Assembly: GCF_020733635.1 (NCBI RefSeq) | Contig: NZ_JAJFZL010000001.1 | Span: forward strand, 2,108,001-2,172,000 | Source: Nocardia spumae | Lineage (GTDB): Bacteria > Actinomycetota > Actinomycetes > Mycobacteriales > Mycobacteriaceae | DNA length: 64,000 bases | Direction of reading: 5' to 3' | In this document: positions 27,509-36,558 of the stretch, piece by piece | Layout: each line of letters starts with the position of its first letter | How positions within the stretch are numbered: position 1 is the first letter of the stretch | The notes under the pieces: model-generated | The model's database searches: none | Told to the model about the DNA's origin: nothing | Seen by the model: only the letters and a program-made list of their open reading frames with translations | Translations under genes and position numbers: made by a program

Positions 27509-28476
27509 CCGACCATCCCGCCGCCTTGCATCTGGTACTCGGTGAGGAGGAGCTGCTCATCGAACGGGCCGTCGCCTCGATCGTCGCGCAGGCCCGGGCC
27601 TCGACCGCGGATCCCGACGCACTTCCGGTGGATCGGCTACGGGCCGGCGATGCGAGCTCCGCGGAGCTGGCCGAACTGCTGAGTCCGTCGCTGTTCGCCG
27701 AGGATCGGGTGATCGTGCTCGAATCCGCGGCGGAAGCCGGTAAGGATGCGGTGGCACTGATCACCGCGGCCGCCGGTGACCTGCCCGACGGTGTTGTCCT
27801 CGTGGTTCTGCATTCGGGCGGTGGTCGCGCCAAGGCGATGGCGCCGGCCTTGCAGAAGGCGGGCGCGCAGGTGCACCACTGCGCCAAGATCGCGAAGGCC
27901 GGTGAGCGAAACGAATTCGTGCGCAACGAGTTCCGCTCGGCTGGTGTGCGCGCGTCCGCCGATGTGATCCAGGCCGTGCTGGAGGCGATCGGATCGGATC
28001 TGCGGGAGTTGGCCGCGGCCTGTTCCCAGCTGGCCGCCGATACCGGCGGCAAGGTGGATACCGCCGCGGTGCGCCGCTACTACTCGGGCCGGGCCGAGGT
28101 CACCGGATTCGAGGTGGCCGACCTCGCCGTCGCCGGTGATCGCGCGGCGGCCATGGAGGCATTGCGCTGGGCCACCGATCGCGGGGTGCCCGCCGTGCTA
28201 CTCGCCGATGCGCTCGCCGACTCGGTGCACACCATCGCCCGGGTCGGCTCGGCCGGCCGCGGCGATCCGTTCGCGATGGCGTCCCAGCTGGGTATGCCGC
28301 CGTGGAAAGTGAAGAAGGCGCAAGGGCAGGCCCGCGGCTGGAACGCCGCCTCCATCGGCACCGCGCTGCAGGTGGTGGCCGCGTTGAACGCCGATGTCAA
28401 GGGCGGGGCGGCCGATACCGACTACGCACTCGAACACGCCTTGGCCGCCATCCTGGATCTGCATTCGGCGCGCTGA
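27505..28476 (+). CDS. holA: DNA polymerase III subunit delta
   Basis: The 323-residue clamp-loader delta subunit opens the beta clamp. It starts [15 protein letters not shown] and contains [36 protein letters not shown] and [17 protein letters not shown], all family-typical. The GTG start overlaps the comEC stop. The comEA-comEC-holA order is widely conserved. It is convergent with the PI-PLC-like lipoprotein (23 nt). Confidence 0.95.
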   Translation: MTDHPAALHLVLGEEELLIERAVASIVAQARASTADPDALPVDRLRAGDASSAELAELLSPSLFAEDRVIVLESAAEAGKDAVALITAAAGDLPDGVVLVVLHSGGGRAKAMAPALQKAGAQVHHCAKIAKAGERNEFVRNEFRSAGVRASADVIQAVLEAIGSDLRELAAACSQLAADTGGKVDTAAVRRYYSGRAEVTGFEVADLAVAGDRAAAMEALRWATDRGVPAVLLADALADSVHTIARVGSAGRGDPFAMASQLGMPPWKVKKAQGQARGWNAASIGTALQVVAALNADVKGGAADTDYALEHALAAILDLHSAR

Positions 28477-28499
28477 CGCACCGCGGCGGCACGGGGCGT

Positions 28500-29603
28500 T
28501 CAGGGCCGGTTGTGCCCGATGATCTCGCCGACCAGGGCGGGCCCGGGAAAATCCGTCATCAGTACGCCGGTAGTGATGTTCGGACGGGACCGCAGCAGGT
28601 CCAGGGCGTGCTGATTCTCGTAGGCGGCGTAGCGGTCGGGGAATTCGGTCGGATCGGGAACTCCCGACGCGGACAGGAAGTCCACCGACAGGGCGCGGCC
28701 ACCGAGCGCCGGCACCCGATCCACGTGGGCGGCGATGGCGGCCCACTTGTCCTCGCGGCTCGGTCCGTCCCACAGATCCTGGGTATCGAGGGGCAGGCCG
28801 CGCTCATCCACCCCGTCGGCCCGCATCACCACGACCGTGCCGCGTACCTCACCGAGTCGCGGCACGGCGACGGGACCGGCCGCCGCCGGGCGCCACACGC
28901 GGGGGCGGGCGTTGAGCGAGCGGTCGACCAGGGCCGGATCGGGCGGTTGCCGGCCGGCGTCCTCGCACTGAAATGCCCTGCCGTCGTTGGTGCATTCGGC
29001 CTTGATCCGCATCAGGACCGTCTCTCGCGGATGCCGATCGAGGAACTGCTCGATCACCCCTAGTACATCGTCGAGACTCACCTGCTGGTAGAAACCGCCG
29101 TGCTGGACGGCCAGGCCGCCCGACTCGTCGCGTCGCACGCGAATATCCACGGCGCGGATGCCGGCCTCGAGTTGAGTGCTCAGCGTCCGGTCCGACACAC
29201 ACGCCGGGTCGGGGCATCCGGTGTCGAATTGCTCCTGGGTGACCACGGCGGGTCCGGCCTTGCCCCCGTGGATCGACAGGGTGTCGTGGGTGCCCGGGAT
29301 GGATATCGCGCTCAACGGCAGGTTGTCGGGCAGTGCGCCCATCCAGTCCGGATGATGTGCCGAGTCGAGGTGCCCGGTCGCCGCCTCCGTGACCGTGGCG
29401 CGAGGCATGGTGGCGGCCTCGGTATCCGGCGCCGCGGCGGCCGATGACACTACCGGCTGTGCCGCGGCGACCGGTCGCGGCGCGGAGGTGACCGAACCGC
29501 CGCACCCTGTGAGTGTCACCGCGCACAGCGTCGCGATCGCGGCGATCGCCGGCGTACTGCTACGAATTTCCCCACCCCACACCCGGATCAGCGTAAACGA
29601 CAA
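28500..29603 (-). CDS. PI-specific phospholipase C-domain lipoprotein
   Basis: An N-terminal hydrophobic stretch ends in a lipobox LTGC with C34, so the protein should be secreted and lipid-anchored. After an Ala/Thr-rich linker comes a PLC-like phosphodiesterase barrel: SAISIPGTHDTLS with catalytic H106, GIRAVDIRVRRDESGGLAVQHGGF with second catalytic H168, and HPRETVLMRIKAE. This fits bacterial phosphatidylinositol phospholipase C, which cleaves PI by intramolecular transfer. The start is unclear: TTG at 29603 or GTG at 29582, neither with a good ribosome site. An upstream hairpin also serves rpsT. It could act on host or self PI, or PI-mannoside lipids. Confidence 0.85.
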   Translation of the reverse strand: MSFTLIRVWGGEIRSSTPAIAAIATLCAVTLTGCGGSVTSAPRPVAAAQPVVSSAAAAPDTEAATMPRATVTEAATGHLDSAHHPDWMGALPDNLPLSAISIPGTHDTLSIHGGKAGPAVVTQEQFDTGCPDPACVSDRTLSTQLEAGIRAVDIRVRRDESGGLAVQHGGFYQQVSLDDVLGVIEQFLDRHPRETVLMRIKAECTNDGRAFQCEDAGRQPPDPALVDRSLNARPRVWRPAAAGPVAVPRLGEVRGTVVVMRADGVDERGLPLDTQDLWDGPSREDKWAAIAAHVDRVPALGGRALSVDFLSASGVPDPTEFPDRYAAYENQHALDLLRSRPNITTGVLMTDFPGPALVGEIIGHNRP

Positions 29604-29606
29604 ATG

Positions 29607-29647
29607 CCGCCGTGGTCATCTGCAATGCAGATCCTCTGCCACGGCGG
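29607..29647 (-). terminator. Nested hairpin terminator downstream of rpsT
   Basis: On the minus strand CCGCCGTGG (29647-29639) pairs with CCACGGCGG (29615-29607), a 9-bp stem. Its loop holds a second perfect 7+1+7 hairpin, ATCTGCA and TGCAGAT (29618-29632). A T-rich tail (CATTTGTCGTTT) follows on the minus strand. It fits a rho-independent terminator for rpsT just before the lipoprotein start. Confidence 0.75.
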
Positions 29648-29680
29648 CGATGCGAATCCGGTGATTACCGGATGAGGGGG

Positions 29681-29944
29681 TCAGCCCAGCTTGTTGTAAG
29701 CCAGCGACAGCGCCGACTTCTTGTTGGCGGCCTGGTTGGCGTGGATGACGCCCTTGGCGGCGGCCTTGTCCAGGCTGCGGCTCGCGGTGCGCATCAGCTC
29801 GAGGGCCTTGTCCTTCTCGCCGGCCGCGGCGGCCTCGCGGAACTTGCGGACCGAGGTGCGCAGCGCGGACTTGACCGACTGGTTGCGCACCCGCGCCGCC
29901 TCGTTGGTGCGGATCCGCTTCATCTGGGACTTGATGTTGGCCAC
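29681..29944 (-). CDS. rpsT: 30S ribosomal protein bS20
   Basis: The 87-residue protein reads [25 protein letters not shown] at the N-terminus and ends [19 protein letters not shown], typical for bS20. The start is GTG 29944 with AGAGGA upstream; the frame continues further upstream but is not family sequence. It is on the opposite strand to holA, as in mycobacteria. Confidence 0.97.
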   Translation of the reverse strand: MANIKSQMKRIRTNEAARVRNQSVKSALRTSVRKFREAAAAGEKDKALELMRTASRSLDKAAAKGVIHANQAANKKSALSLAYNKLG

Positions 29945-30281
29945 GCCTGTTTCCTCTGATTCCTTCTCGTCAGTTGGTTCTGCTCTTCGATGTGCTGAAA
30001 AGTCTCCTGGGCGCACTACACGAAAACAGATAGCGCTGCGCCGACGATCGAGGTTACCAGTTGGGGTGGTGGGATACGAAATCGACTCCGCCGCCTCCGC
30101 GCGGTGCCATGGCGTGGATCGCCGGCCGTTCCCTCGCGACATACGAAGGCGGTGTCGTTGTGTGGCCCGACCTACTGACGTAACGTCCGCATTGGGACGA
30201 CCGTACTGGTTGTTTCCTGTTCTCCCCGGATTTCCCCGTAGTACCGGTCTCGAAGCGCAGCTCGACAAGGGAAGGTGGCGG
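29945..30281. promoter_or_regulatory. Divergent rpsT / aqpZ intergenic region
   Basis: This 337-nt gene-free stretch must hold both promoters. It contains the palindrome GACGT-A-ACGTC at 30177-30187. I see no small gene or known riboswitch. Confidence 0.4.
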
Positions 30282-31073
30282 ATGTCTCCCACAGCTCAGG
30301 AAGTGATCGAGGATGTCGTCGAGCAGCGGGAGGTCCCGCTGGCTCGAAAGCTCGTCGCCGAGGCGATAGGAACCTTCGTCCTGGTGCTCGGTGGCGCCGG
30401 TACCGCGGTTTTCGCCGGAACCAGAGTGGGTGCGCTCGGAGTGGCGCTCGCCTTCGGTTTCAGCCTGCTGCTGCTGGTGTACGCGATCGGCCCGATTTCG
30501 GGTTGCCATGTCAATCCCGCGGTGACGATCGGGCAACTGGCGATGGGGCGAATCCGGTGGCTGGTGGCGGCCTACTACATCGTGGCCCAGTTGATCGGCG
30601 GTTTCCTCGCCGGCGCGGTGATCTTCGCGATCGCGCAGGATCTGCCGTCCTACAACCGGGCGACGGATGGTCTGGCCGCCAATGGCTGGGGTGCGCACAG
30701 CCCGTCGACGATGCAGGTCCAGGGGCCGATGGCGACGTTCACCCAGGACGGATACGGGCTGACCGCGGCGATCACCGTCGAAGTCGTGCTGACGGCGCTG
30801 CTGGTCTTCGTCGTCCTGGCCTCCACCGACCGGATCTCGCATGTGCGGATGGCGGGCTTGAGCATCGGCATCACCCTGGCGGTGATCCACTTGATCTCGA
30901 TCCCGATCGACAACACCTCGGTCAACCCCGCGCGCAGCCTGGCGGTCGCGCCCTATCAGGACGGGGCGGTACAGCAGGTCGGCGTATTCGTCGTCTTTCC
31001 CCTGATCGGCGGTCTGCTGGGCGCGCTGATCTACAGCGCCCTGTTCGGGCGGGCCCGGCGCCTCGAGGACTGA
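30282..31073 (+). CDS. aqpZ: Aquaporin Z-type water channel
   Basis: The 263-residue protein has six membrane helices and both NPA loops: [12 protein letters not shown] and [12 protein letters not shown]. The His of [13 protein letters not shown] and the Arg after the second NPA match the narrow water-selective filter of AqpZ rather than the wider GlpF pore. A charged N-terminus of about 24 residues precedes TMS1, and the loop around [15 protein letters not shown] is slightly extended. The ATG at 30282 is preferred with GAAGGTGG upstream. Confidence 0.93.
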   Translation: MSPTAQEVIEDVVEQREVPLARKLVAEAIGTFVLVLGGAGTAVFAGTRVGALGVALAFGFSLLLLVYAIGPISGCHVNPAVTIGQLAMGRIRWLVAAYYIVAQLIGGFLAGAVIFAIAQDLPSYNRATDGLAANGWGAHSPSTMQVQGPMATFTQDGYGLTAAITVEVVLTALLVFVVLASTDRISHVRMAGLSIGITLAVIHLISIPIDNTSVNPARSLAVAPYQDGAVQQVGVFVVFPLIGGLLGALIYSALFGRARRLED

Positions 31074-31104
31074 CGCCGCGGGCCGGGTCGCCCGTGTTCC
31101 CGGC

Positions 31105-31671
31105 TCAGCCCCAGTGGTACTCCGCGCACAGCCGGTGCGCGATGCGATCGAAGGTCTTACGTGGCAGGATCGCGCCTTCGCGCCGGATACCCGCCTCGGG
31201 CACGTCGAGGACCCGGTCCAGCCGGACCCAGCTGTCACGGCCCTCGTAATCCCATGGGCCGGAACCGATTCCGACCCAGTTGTGCTCGGCGCCGCGGGCC
31301 GGATTCGATGAGAGCATCAGTCCCAGCAGGGTTTTGTGATCCCGGCCCACCACCAGGACCGGGCGGTCCTTGCCGTTGGCCGGGTCTTCCTCGAAGGGGA
31401 CCCAGGTCCAGACGACCTCGCCCGGATCGGCGCGACCGTCGAGTTGCGGGCAGTACACGACCTGCCGGGCGCGTTCCCCGGTCGGCACCGGAGCCGAGGC
31501 CGCCGGCCGCACCGTGACCGACCCCTTGCGGCGCCCGACGGCGCGATCCCACATCGATGTCCGCTGCATCCGGTCGACGAGTTTCGGCGCCTGCTTCCTG
31601 ACGATCCGGGGCCCCTGCTCCTTGGCGATGGTCCCGAGCTGCTTGCCCAGAGAGCTCCATGTGCTGGCCAT
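31105..31671 (-). CDS. PemK/MazF-fold protein without a visible antitoxin
   Basis: The 188-residue protein has a basic helical N-terminus (TWSSLGKQLGTIAKEQGPRI, residues 4-23, then RKQAPKLVDRMQR). The PemK-like barrel follows, with GEVVWTWVPFEEDPANGKDRPVLVVGRD, MLSSNPARGAEHNWVGIGSGPWD and SWVRLDRVLDVPEAGIRREG. MazF/PemK toxins are usually about 110 residues and paired with an antitoxin; this one is longer and stands alone. A similar conserved gene sits beside lepA in mycobacteria (Rv2405 from memory), so a housekeeping role is more likely than a toxin. The ATG at 31671 is chosen because the upstream frame is not family-like. Confidence 0.82.
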   Translation of the reverse strand: MASTWSSLGKQLGTIAKEQGPRIVRKQAPKLVDRMQRTSMWDRAVGRRKGSVTVRPAASAPVPTGERARQVVYCPQLDGRADPGEVVWTWVPFEEDPANGKDRPVLVVGRDHKTLLGLMLSSNPARGAEHNWVGIGSGPWDYEGRDSWVRLDRVLDVPEAGIRREGAILPRKTFDRIAHRLCAEYHWG

Positions 31672-31895
31672 GCCGGGAGCATAACGGCGGACGGCTCCGA
31701 TGGCCCGCGGGCCGGATCCGGCCCACGGCGGATTCGCTTGTCCTGCGGGCGAATCGACTATGCCGTGACTCACATTCGCGCGGCCGGGCCCGGCTGCCGC
31801 GCCGTGGTCGCCGTCACCGGGCCCCGGTGCCTGCGCGACCACGCGGTATGCGCACGTAGACTGCCGCAAGGCGACTTATCGACTTTGTTCACGGG
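31672..31895. promoter_or_regulatory. Divergent PemK-like / lepA promoter region
   Basis: About 220 nt without a gene. The lepA promoter must lie here. I see no clear operator. Confidence 0.35.
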
Positions 31896-31910
31896 TAGGA
31901 GTGTCCCATC
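31896..31910 (+). promoter_or_regulatory. lepA ribosome-binding site and predicted AUC start codon
   Basis: TAGGAG (31896-31901) is followed by a 6-nt spacer TGTCCC and then ATC (31908-31910) in the lepA frame. The TAG at 31896-31898 is itself an in-frame stop, so the frame cannot extend further upstream. No ATG, GTG or TTG exists in frame between it and 32010, which lies beyond the P-loop. AUC at 31908 is therefore the best candidate start. Confidence 0.75.
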
Positions 31911-33761
31911 AGCACGTTTGCCGATACGACGTTCACCGATCCCTCGCGGATCCGGAACTTCTGCATCATCGCGCATATCGACCACGGCAAGTCCACCCTG
32001 GCCGACCGCATGCTGCAGCTGACCGGGGTGGTCGAGGAACGGCAGATGCGTGCGCAGTATCTGGACCGGATGGATATCGAGCGTGAGCGCGGTATCACGA
32101 TCAAGGCGCAGAACGTGCGGTTGCCGTGGAAGGTCGATACCGCGGGTGGATCGCAGGACTACGTCCTGCATCTGATCGATACACCGGGACACGTCGACTT
32201 CACCTACGAGGTCTCGCGTGCGCTGGAGGCGTGTGAGGGCGCGATCCTGCTGGTCGACGCCGCGCAGGGCATCGAGGCGCAGACGCTGGCGAATCTGTAC
32301 CTGGCGCTGGAGAAGGATCTCGAGATCATTCCGGTGCTCAACAAGATCGATCTGCCGGCCGCCGATCCCGACCGCTACGCCGCCGAACTGGCGCATATCG
32401 TCGGCTGTGAACCCGAGGATGTGCTGCGCGTCTCCGGAAAGACCGGCGTCGGCGTGCCGGAACTGCTGAACAAGGTGATCGAGAAGATCCCCTCGCCGGT
32501 CGGTGACGCCGATGCGCCCGCCCGCGCGCTGATCTTCGACTCGGTCTACGACACCTATCGCGGTGTGGTCACCTACGTGCGTGTGGTCGACGGGAAGCTC
32601 ACCCCGCGCCAGAAGATCAAGATGATGTCCACCGGCGCGACACACGAGCTGCTCGAGATCGGCATCGTCTCGCCCGAGCCCAAATCCACCCAGGGGCTGG
32701 GCGTGGGTGAGGTGGGCTATCTCATCACCGGTGTGAAGGATGTGCGTCAGTCCAAGGTCGGTGACACCGTCACCACCGCGCGTGAGGGCGCGTCCGAGGC
32801 GCTGACGGGCTATCGCGAACCGCGGCCGATGGTGTATTCGGGTCTGTATCCGGTCGACGGCTCGGACTATCCGGATCTGCGGGACGCGCTGGACAAACTG
32901 CAACTCAACGACGCCGCGCTGACCTATGTGCCGGAAACCTCGGTCGCCCTGGGTTTCGGCTTCCGCTGCGGCTTCCTCGGTCTGCTGCACATGGAGATCA
33001 CTCGCGAACGGCTCCAGCGCGAATTCAATCTGGATCTGATCTCGACCGCGCCGAACGTGATCTACCGGGTGGTCATGGAGGACGGCGCCGAGCACATCGT
33101 CACCAACCCGTCCTTCTGGCCGGAGGGCAAAACGCGTCAGATCTTCGAGCCGATCACGAAGTGCACGGTCATCGCGCCGAGTGAATTCGTGGGCACCATC
33201 ATGGAACTGTGCCAGTCGCGGCGCGGTGAATTGCTGGGCATGGACTATCTGTCGGAGACCCGCGTCGAAATGCGGTACACGCTGCCGATGGCGGAGATCA
33301 TCTTCGACTTCTTCGATTCGCTGAAATCGCGGACTCGCGGCTATGCCTCGCTGGACTACGAGGAGGCCGGCGAGCAGGAGGCCGCCCTGGTCAAGGTCGA
33401 TATCCTGCTGCAGGGTGAGGCCGTCGACGCCTTCTCGGCCATCGTGCATCGCGATGCCGCGCAGGCCTACGGCCACAAGATGACCACCAAACTGCGCGAG
33501 CTCATTCCGCGGCAGCAGTTCGAGGTGCCGATTCAGGCCGCGATCGGGTCGAAGGTCATTGCGCGCGAGAATATTCGCGCGATCCGCAAGGATGTGCTGG
33601 CCAAGTGCTACGGCGGTGATATCTCCCGTAAGCGCAAACTGCTGGAGAAGCAGAAGGAGGGGAAGAAGCGAATGAAGACGATCGGGCGGGTCGATGTACC
33701 GCAGGAAGCCTTCGTCGCCGCTCTCTCCACCGATTCGTCAGCGGACAAGTCGAAGCGGTAG
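31908..33761 (+). CDS. lepA: Elongation factor 4 (LepA GTPase)
   Basis: The 617-residue translational GTPase has G1 AHIDHGKST, the switch region [16 protein letters not shown]3 DTPGH and G4 NKIDLPAAD. The LepA-specific C-terminal domain has [20 protein letters not shown] and ends in a basic region with [16 protein letters not shown]. LepA acts on ribosomes in initiation and back-translocation. The N-terminus is unusual: the conserved sequence [20 protein letters not shown] is in frame, but the only start offered is AUC 31908 (see site entry). Starting at the first ATG, 32010, would delete the P-loop. The rest of the gene is intact, so this is a start anomaly rather than a pseudogene. Confidence 0.95.
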   Translation: MSTFADTTFTDPSRIRNFCIIAHIDHGKSTLADRMLQLTGVVEERQMRAQYLDRMDIERERGITIKAQNVRLPWKVDTAGGSQDYVLHLIDTPGHVDFTYEVSRALEACEGAILLVDAAQGIEAQTLANLYLALEKDLEIIPVLNKIDLPAADPDRYAAELAHIVGCEPEDVLRVSGKTGVGVPELLNKVIEKIPSPVGDADAPARALIFDSVYDTYRGVVTYVRVVDGKLTPRQKIKMMSTGATHELLEIGIVSPEPKSTQGLGVGEVGYLITGVKDVRQSKVGDTVTTAREGASEALTGYREPRPMVYSGLYPVDGSDYPDLRDALDKLQLNDAALTYVPETSVALGFGFRCGFLGLLHMEITRERLQREFNLDLISTAPNVIYRVVMEDGAEHIVTNPSFWPEGKTRQIFEPITKCTVIAPSEFVGTIMELCQSRRGELLGMDYLSETRVEMRYTLPMAEIIFDFFDSLKSRTRGYASLDYEEAGEQEAALVKVDILLQGEAVDAFSAIVHRDAAQAYGHKMTTKLRELIPRQQFEVPIQAAIGSKVIARENIRAIRKDVLAKCYGGDISRKRKLLEKQKEGKKRMKTIGRVDVPQEAFVAALSTDSSADKSKR

Positions 33762-34005
33762 TCTCGAAGGTTCCGAGAGGACAACTGGACAACCGACCGA
33801 CTTGCGCTGCCCGTCGCGGTCCGGCTTTCCGGCCCGCGAGGATTCACGGCGGGCCGGGACGGCACGGCTGTGTCCGGTCATTGTCCACCTGAAGGAAACC
33901 TGAAGGATGTGACAGCCAAGTTTTCCGGAAATATGGTGTAAACAGACTCGAATTCGGAAACACCCCGTTCGGTTTCGCCTGCCGAACGCTGAGAGCGGAG
34001 TATGT
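33762..34005 (+). promoter_or_regulatory. Intergenic region before the IniB-like/IniA-like operon
   Basis: This 244-nt spacer is less GC-rich than its flanks. It holds the near-repeat CCTGAAGGA (twice around 33888-33906), the perfect palindrome TTTCCGGAAA at 33922-33931, and the inverted repeat CGTTCGG (33966-33972)/CCGAACG (33982-33988) with a 9-nt spacer. The last would sit in the leader just before the CGGAG ribosome site (33996-34000). In mycobacteria the iniBAC promoter answers to cell-wall inhibitors; whether this one does is unknown. Confidence 0.5.
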
Positions 34006-36558
34006 ATGACGCGTGAGCTGCCGTACGACGATGATGCGGACGCGGGCGATCATGCGAACGACGCCGCATATCGTGTCGCGACCGGCGTCGCGCGGGTGGC
34101 TCGGGCCGGGGCGTACGTCACCGGCGGTGCGCTGATCGCCTCCAACGGCTCTCCCGCGCCGCGAAACGAATCGCACAACAGCCAGATCGCCGGTTGGTCC
34201 ACCGCGGATCCGCATCCCGACGTGCCCAGTCCTGTTGTCACCTATCCGGATCCGTCGCCCGATTCGGTGCCCCCGGATCTCGGCACCTCCACGCCGAACG
34301 TTCCGCCGGCACCGCCGGTGCCCGACTGGCACGGCACCGATGCGGCGCCGGCGCCCCAGGTGCCCTTCGCGGACGGGGGCCCCTTCGCGAACGGAGGCCC
34401 GTACGCGGACGGTGGACCCTATGCGAACGGGGGACCGTTCGCCGACGGCGGTCAGTGGGTTCCGGGAATGGGCGGATCGGTGCCCGGCGCCGGCGCCACC
34501 TCGCCGTCCTACGGCGCCACCTCGCCGTCCTACGGCGACGGCGGGTACACCGGCGGTTTCTCCGGTCAAGGATTCGGTGGGGGAGAAGGCTTTTCGATAC
34601 CCGGCCTGCATCACGCCAGTGCGCCGCACGGCTCCGCCGGATCGGAGCGATCCGACGTCGCGGGCGCGCTCGACCGGCCCGGTGGTGACGAATTCGGCGG
34701 TCACCGGTTCGGCGGATTCGAGTTGCCCGACGCGGGACATCCCGCCGTGCCACTGCCGGGTAGCGGCCTCGGCCTGCCCGGCACCAATGGGCTGCATCTG
34801 CCCGGTATGAACGGATTCGCGCCCGGCGGTCTCGGATGGGGCGGTCCCGGCCACGGCGAGCCCGGCACCGGCGGGCTCGACTTGGGTGACGGGTTGTCCG
34901 GCAGCCACGCCGGGCCGTTCGACGGCATCGGTGACGGTGGCAGTTTCGGCGTCTTCGTCGATGTCGACTCGAAACTCGACGCGCATATCGGCCTGGACGG
35001 GGTCTGGATCACGACCGATACGACGGTCTCGGTCACCGTCGGTGACGTCGGTCATCAACTCGACGACTACGGCCAATGGTTCGGAAACGGCGCCGCACTC
35101 CCCGGAACCACCACGCAAGCAGCCGAACCCGGACTGCCCGGCCACATCGGTGGGTCCACGGTGGCGCCCGGATCCGGGCAGAACGCCGGCGCCGAAGCGG
35201 CCGTGATCGGCCCGGCCGGTGCGGCCGCCGCGTCGGATGCGCCCCATCCGGTCGCCGGCGCCGGCACTCAGGCCGTCGCGGCGCCCGGCCAGGCCGCCGC
35301 GATCGCACCGCAGTCCGGCCCGATCGCGAATTCCGCGGCCCCCGCGGGATTGCCGCCCGCGCAGGCCCCCGCGCCGATGGTGAATGTGGCTGCGCCGCAG
35401 CCGGTCTCGAACGCGCCCGTGGTAGCCGCGCCGGCGCTGCCGGCCCCCGCGCCCACCCCGGCGCCGGCGCTCGCGCAACCGGTCGCGGCCACTCCGCTGC
35501 AGACCACGATTCAGCCCGAGGCCGCCACCCACCCGATCGCCAATGTGATCAGCGCCCACGCCGGGCCGTCGCCGCTCACCGCGCCCGCGCTGGCGGTCCC
35601 GGCGCTGTTCGACGATCTGCCCCGACCGGTCGGAACCGAGGCGAACCCGCCGGGGCACACCGGAAACGAGTCCACGGCGACCTCGACCACGCACAGCTCG
35701 ACCCATACGCCGACCACGACATCGCACTCCGGCGCCACCTACGGCGTCGACGCGAGCCGGACACCCACGACGCCGAGCAGCGGGCACTCGACGATCGGCC
35801 CGGCCACCGGTGACCTCGAGACCACGCGGCCCGGCCATCCCGGCGGCCACGATTCCACTGACTCCGTCACCCCGACCGTGACCGCGCCCCGCGATACCGA
35901 TTCCACCCACACCACCCGCACCCCCGGCTCCACCACCTCGGATTCCGATTCAGGCTCGGTGACCACGCCGGGAACGACGGACGCCGATTCCACGACTCCC
36001 GGGCACACCGCGACCCACGCGCCGGGTACCCCGTCCGGCACGGACACCTCGGCCACGAGTGATGTCGACGAGCCGACGATGCCGACCCACGGTTCGAATC
36101 CGCCGGAGACGGATCAGGATTCGGTGCCGACCCAGCATTCGACCCCGTCCACCCACGACCAGACCCTGCCGACTCGGGAACCGACCGTGCCCACGCACGA
36201 GCCGACGGTGCCGACGCATCAGCCGACCGTGCCGAGTGCGCAACACACCGTCGCCCCCGTTCCCGGCGACACCGGTATGCCGTCACACACCGCACCTGTG
36301 GAGCCGCCGACCGTGATCAAACCGCCGACCACCATCGATCCCGTCCCGAATGCGCACGTGCCCGTGAAACCCGCCGCGCACGTGACAGATTCGTACGACA
36401 CCTCGCTGTGGCCGGATTCCGATCACGGCCTGACGAGTGTCGCCGCGTCGGGGTTGTCCGGCGGCCTGCACGAAACCGCCGTCGTCGACCTCCACCAGTC
36501 GGTGACCCACCCCGTCGCCGCGGTTCATCCTGCCCTCGATTTCCATCTACCGCTGTGA
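34006..36558 (+). CDS. Low-complexity IniB-like protein coupled to a dynamin-like gene
   Basis: The 850-residue protein lacks a signal peptide. After an acidic N-terminus and one short Ala-rich helix (AYRVATGVARVARAGAYVTG) come Gly/Pro/Asn repeats of the form GGP[FY]A[DN], two ATSPSYG copies, and a region with FGVFVDVDSKLDAHIGLDGVW that may fold. A Pro/Ala stretch, a very long Ser/Thr/Asp/His/Pro-rich tail and PTVPTHEPTVPTHQPTVP repeats follow. No domain is recognised. Its stop overlaps the dynamin-like start (GTGA). Mycobacterial iniB is likewise a Gly/Ala-rich protein directly ahead of iniA, so IniB-like is assigned by position and composition, not by homology I can prove. Confidence 0.7.
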   Translation: MTRELPYDDDADAGDHANDAAYRVATGVARVARAGAYVTGGALIASNGSPAPRNESHNSQIAGWSTADPHPDVPSPVVTYPDPSPDSVPPDLGTSTPNVPPAPPVPDWHGTDAAPAPQVPFADGGPFANGGPYADGGPYANGGPFADGGQWVPGMGGSVPGAGATSPSYGATSPSYGDGGYTGGFSGQGFGGGEGFSIPGLHHASAPHGSAGSERSDVAGALDRPGGDEFGGHRFGGFELPDAGHPAVPLPGSGLGLPGTNGLHLPGMNGFAPGGLGWGGPGHGEPGTGGLDLGDGLSGSHAGPFDGIGDGGSFGVFVDVDSKLDAHIGLDGVWITTDTTVSVTVGDVGHQLDDYGQWFGNGAALPGTTTQAAEPGLPGHIGGSTVAPGSGQNAGAEAAVIGPAGAAAASDAPHPVAGAGTQAVAAPGQAAAIAPQSGPIANSAAPAGLPPAQAPAPMVNVAAPQPVSNAPVVAAPALPAPAPTPAPALAQPVAATPLQTTIQPEAATHPIANVISAHAGPSPLTAPALAVPALFDDLPRPVGTEANPPGHTGNESTATSTTHSSTHTPTTTSHSGATYGVDASRTPTTPSSGHSTIGPATGDLETTRPGHPGGHDSTDSVTPTVTAPRDTDSTHTTRTPGSTTSDSDSGSVTTPGTTDADSTTPGHTATHAPGTPSGTDTSATSDVDEPTMPTHGSNPPETDQDSVPTQHSTPSTHDQTLPTREPTVPTHEPTVPTHQPTVPSAQHTVAPVPGDTGMPSHTAPVEPPTVIKPPTTIDPVPNAHVPVKPAAHVTDSYDTSLWPDSDHGLTSVAASGLSGGLHETAVVDLHQSVTHPVAAVHPALDFHLPL
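34492..34533 (+). repeat. 21-bp perfect tandem duplication
   Basis: Units at 34492-34512 and 34513-34533 are identical and encode ATSPSYG twice in the IniB-like protein. It lies just after a run of GGP[FY]A[DN] codon repeats (about 34374-34452). Confidence 0.95.

Noticed and set aside
31901..32086. Short frame from GTG 31901 at the lepA start
   Set aside because: It is out of frame with LepA and ends after 61 codons with no recognisable sequence.
32010..33761. lepA starting at ATG 32010
   Set aside because: It would remove the GTP-binding P-loop AHIDHGKST, which is encoded intact just upstream.
36090..36110. tRNA-like GGTTCGAATCC sequence
   Set aside because: It lies inside the coding sequence of the low-complexity protein and no cloverleaf surrounds it.
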